Shown here: positions 62,840 through 64,000 of the stretch, piece after piece
Numbering within the stretch: position 1 is the stretch's first letter
Layout: every line of letters starts with the position of its first letter
Source: Ichthyocystis sparus
Lineage (GTDB): Bacteria > Pseudomonadota > Gammaproteobacteria > Burkholderiales > 2013Ark19i
Direction: 5' to 3' (one strand)
Assembly (NCBI RefSeq): GCF_900078755.1
Contig: NZ_FKIH01000002.1
DNA: 64,000 nt
The notes under the pieces: model-generated
What the model was told of the DNA's origin: nothing
Databases searched by the model: none
Seen by the model: the letters and a program-made list of their open reading frames with translations, nothing else
Made by a program: the position numbers and the translations under genes

Positions 62840-63811
62840 TTGAAAATAGCAATTCTTGGTGCCGGAGCGTGGGGGACCGCTATGGGCTTGTCTTTATCCT
62901 CAGCTAGACATGATGTGACCTGGTGGTCACGTCATGGCGATATCGTGGATAGCTTAAATTCTAATGGTCGCCATCCTTATCTCTTTTCAGATGTAGTAAG
63001 GAAAAATGTTACTGCCACAACTTTAATGAAAGATATATCAGGAAGTTTCGATTTGGTTATGATGATGGCATCTAGCCAAGGTTGTAGGCCTGTGCTCTCA
63101 GAATTGTTTGGTTATTACAGAGGGCCAGTTGTACTAGGTGCCAAAGGTATTGAAGCAGAAACTAAGTGTTTTCCTCACCAAATTGCCGCAGAAGTTGGTT
63201 TTTCTAAAGATAAAATATTGACCTTATCTGGTCCAAGCTTTGCGCGGGATGTTGTTTATGGTCTGCCAGTTGCCCTAGTATTGGCATGTAGTGATGAGAC
63301 CAATGCGCGGAGTTTGTCTGCGTTTTTGTCGTCTCCTACAGTGCGTCTCTATACTGCCTCCGATATGTTGGGTGTTGAATTATGTGGGGCCGCAAAAAAT
63401 TCCCTGGCAGTAGCCGCTGGCGTTAGCGATGGTTTGTCATTAGGATCAAGTGCTCGTGCTGCATTACTGACCAGAGGTCTCCTTGAGATGAGTAGATTGG
63501 CTCTTTCTTTGGGCGGAAAACAAGATACCGTATATGGTTTGTCTGGGCTGGGAGATTTAATTCTTACGGCTACTAGTGATTTATCGCGGAATTGGCGACT
63601 GGGATACGCTTTAGCTAAAGGTAGATCCCTTGATAGCTTTCTTGATGAGTTGGGTCAGGTAGCTGAGGGTATTGGAGTTTCATATGCACTGGAGTGCATT
63701 GCTAAGGACAAAGGGGTAGATGTTCCTATTATCCGATCGGTGTGCAGGATATTGCGAGGAGATGTCAGGCCTATAGATGTAGTAAATGACTTGATGACCC
63801 GCGGGCGATGA
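62840..63811 (+). CDS. gpsA: Glycerol-3-phosphate dehydrogenase [NAD(P)+]
   Basis: Makes sn-glycerol-3-P for phospholipids. Rossmann motif KIAILGAGAWGTAMGLSLS, GAKGIE, SGPSFARDVVYGLPVALV, the catalytic Lys in ELCGAAKNSLAVAAGVSDG and GLSGLGDLILTATS. 323 residues, TTG start after AAGAGG. 3' end overlaps trmL by 41 bp. Confidence 0.97.
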   Translation: MKIAILGAGAWGTAMGLSLSSARHDVTWWSRHGDIVDSLNSNGRHPYLFSDVVRKNVTATTLMKDISGSFDLVMMMASSQGCRPVLSELFGYYRGPVVLGAKGIEAETKCFPHQIAAEVGFSKDKILTLSGPSFARDVVYGLPVALVLACSDETNARSLSAFLSSPTVRLYTASDMLGVELCGAAKNSLAVAAGVSDGLSLGSSARAALLTRGLLEMSRLALSLGGKQDTVYGLSGLGDLILTATSDLSRNWRLGYALAKGRSLDSFLDELGQVAEGIGVSYALECIAKDKGVDVPIIRSVCRILRGDVRPIDVVNDLMTRGR

Positions 63812-64000
63812 ACTTGTTTTGTCTCCACGCCTCATATACTGCTATGGCAACTGAGTTGGATAAGTTTATGCTTCTACTGTTTGGCATCATGGGTATTTTG
63901 GTTGCTAGTCCTATTTTTTTGAAAGAATTAATTATGTGTTCTGGCAATCCCCTAGTTTCAGGTCCAAATACCAGAGCCGTGTTCGGGCTGTACTGTACCT
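63771..64000 (-). CDS. trmL: tRNA (cytidine(34)-2'-O)-methyltransferase TrmL, 3' part
   Basis: Partial: the N-terminal half lies beyond the window. Translating the minus strand from 63999 down gives ALVFGPETRGLPEHIINS, then TKIPMMPNSRSINLSNSVAI and AVYEAWRQNKF, which are the SPOUT-family knot motifs of TrmL (GPETxGLP, IPM..xRSLNLSN). The stop TAG is at 63771-63773. It is convergent with and overlaps gpsA. Confidence 0.92.
   Translation of the reverse strand, partial: VQYSPNTALVFGPETRGLPEHIINSFKKIGLATKIPMMPNSRSINLSNSVAIAVYEAWRQNKFIARGSSSHLLHL

Overview
This is an AT-rich, gene-dense window from a Gram-negative bacterium. Gene content and local order point to a betaproteobacterium: def-fmt-rsmB-DUF4390-ntrY-ntrX-trkA, leuS-holA, tatABC and nif3-like genes beside petABC-sspA-sspB, and gpmA-rhodanese-grxC-secB-gpsA-trmL. 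Several blocks look eroded compared with free-living relatives. No dprA or smg lies between topB and the def neighbour, no lptE lies between leuS and holA, and no his genes precede the HIT gene. A Chlamydia-type CADD gene for p-aminobenzoate synthesis and two proteins rich in eukaryotic WW-domain ligand motifs fit a host-associated, probably intracellular, lifestyle. A relative of Candidatus Ichthyocystis (fish-gill betaproteobacteria) is my guess from lifestyle and content; the sequence does not prove it.

Layout. Positions 1-2841 hold a tandem array of about 220-bp units, each with one perfect parS palindrome (13 sites). Part of every unit is a decayed copy of the 5' coding region of metK, the gene that follows at 2910. 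Next come a convergent CADD-like gene, tRNA-Lys, two divergent paralogous secreted alpha/beta-hydrolase-like proteins with altered nucleophile elbows, cca, a diverged trkH, a yggT gene and uppP. Positions 12278-23025 carry a type II secretion operon in the order C-G-H-I-J-K-L-M-N-D-E-F. Behind it is an accessory region (23.1-26.6 kb) with two minus-strand genes for C-terminally membrane-anchored proteins bearing PPxY/LPxY motifs. One of them has a 12-base poly-C tract inside a PPPPY motif, and long gene-free AT-rich stretches surround them.

From 26.6 to 38.3 kb most genes are on the minus strand: an NhaD-type antiporter, glmS, glmU, hpf, recX, recA, topB and a remnant of a LysM-family protein. 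An RsbW-like ATPase and a 5-formyl-THF cyclo-ligase are on the plus strand. From 38.3 to 60.6 kb there is a long plus-strand run: def, fmt, rsmB, DUF4390, ntrY/ntrX, trkA, leuS, holA, uvrD, lipB, lipA, HIT, tatABC, a Nif3-like gene, petABC, sspA and sspB. The window ends with tRNA-Thr, gpmA (minus), rhodanese, grxC, secB, gpsA and the 3' part of trmL (minus).

How it fits together. The parS array would be a centromere-like loading platform for ParB, and its metK ancestry suggests repeated local duplication. The T2SS is a plausible export route for the two hydrolase-like proteins. The Tat genes probably export the Rieske protein PetA encoded nearby. The PPxY proteins, with a slippage-prone tract set at a WW-ligand motif, are the best candidates for an undescribed host-interaction system.
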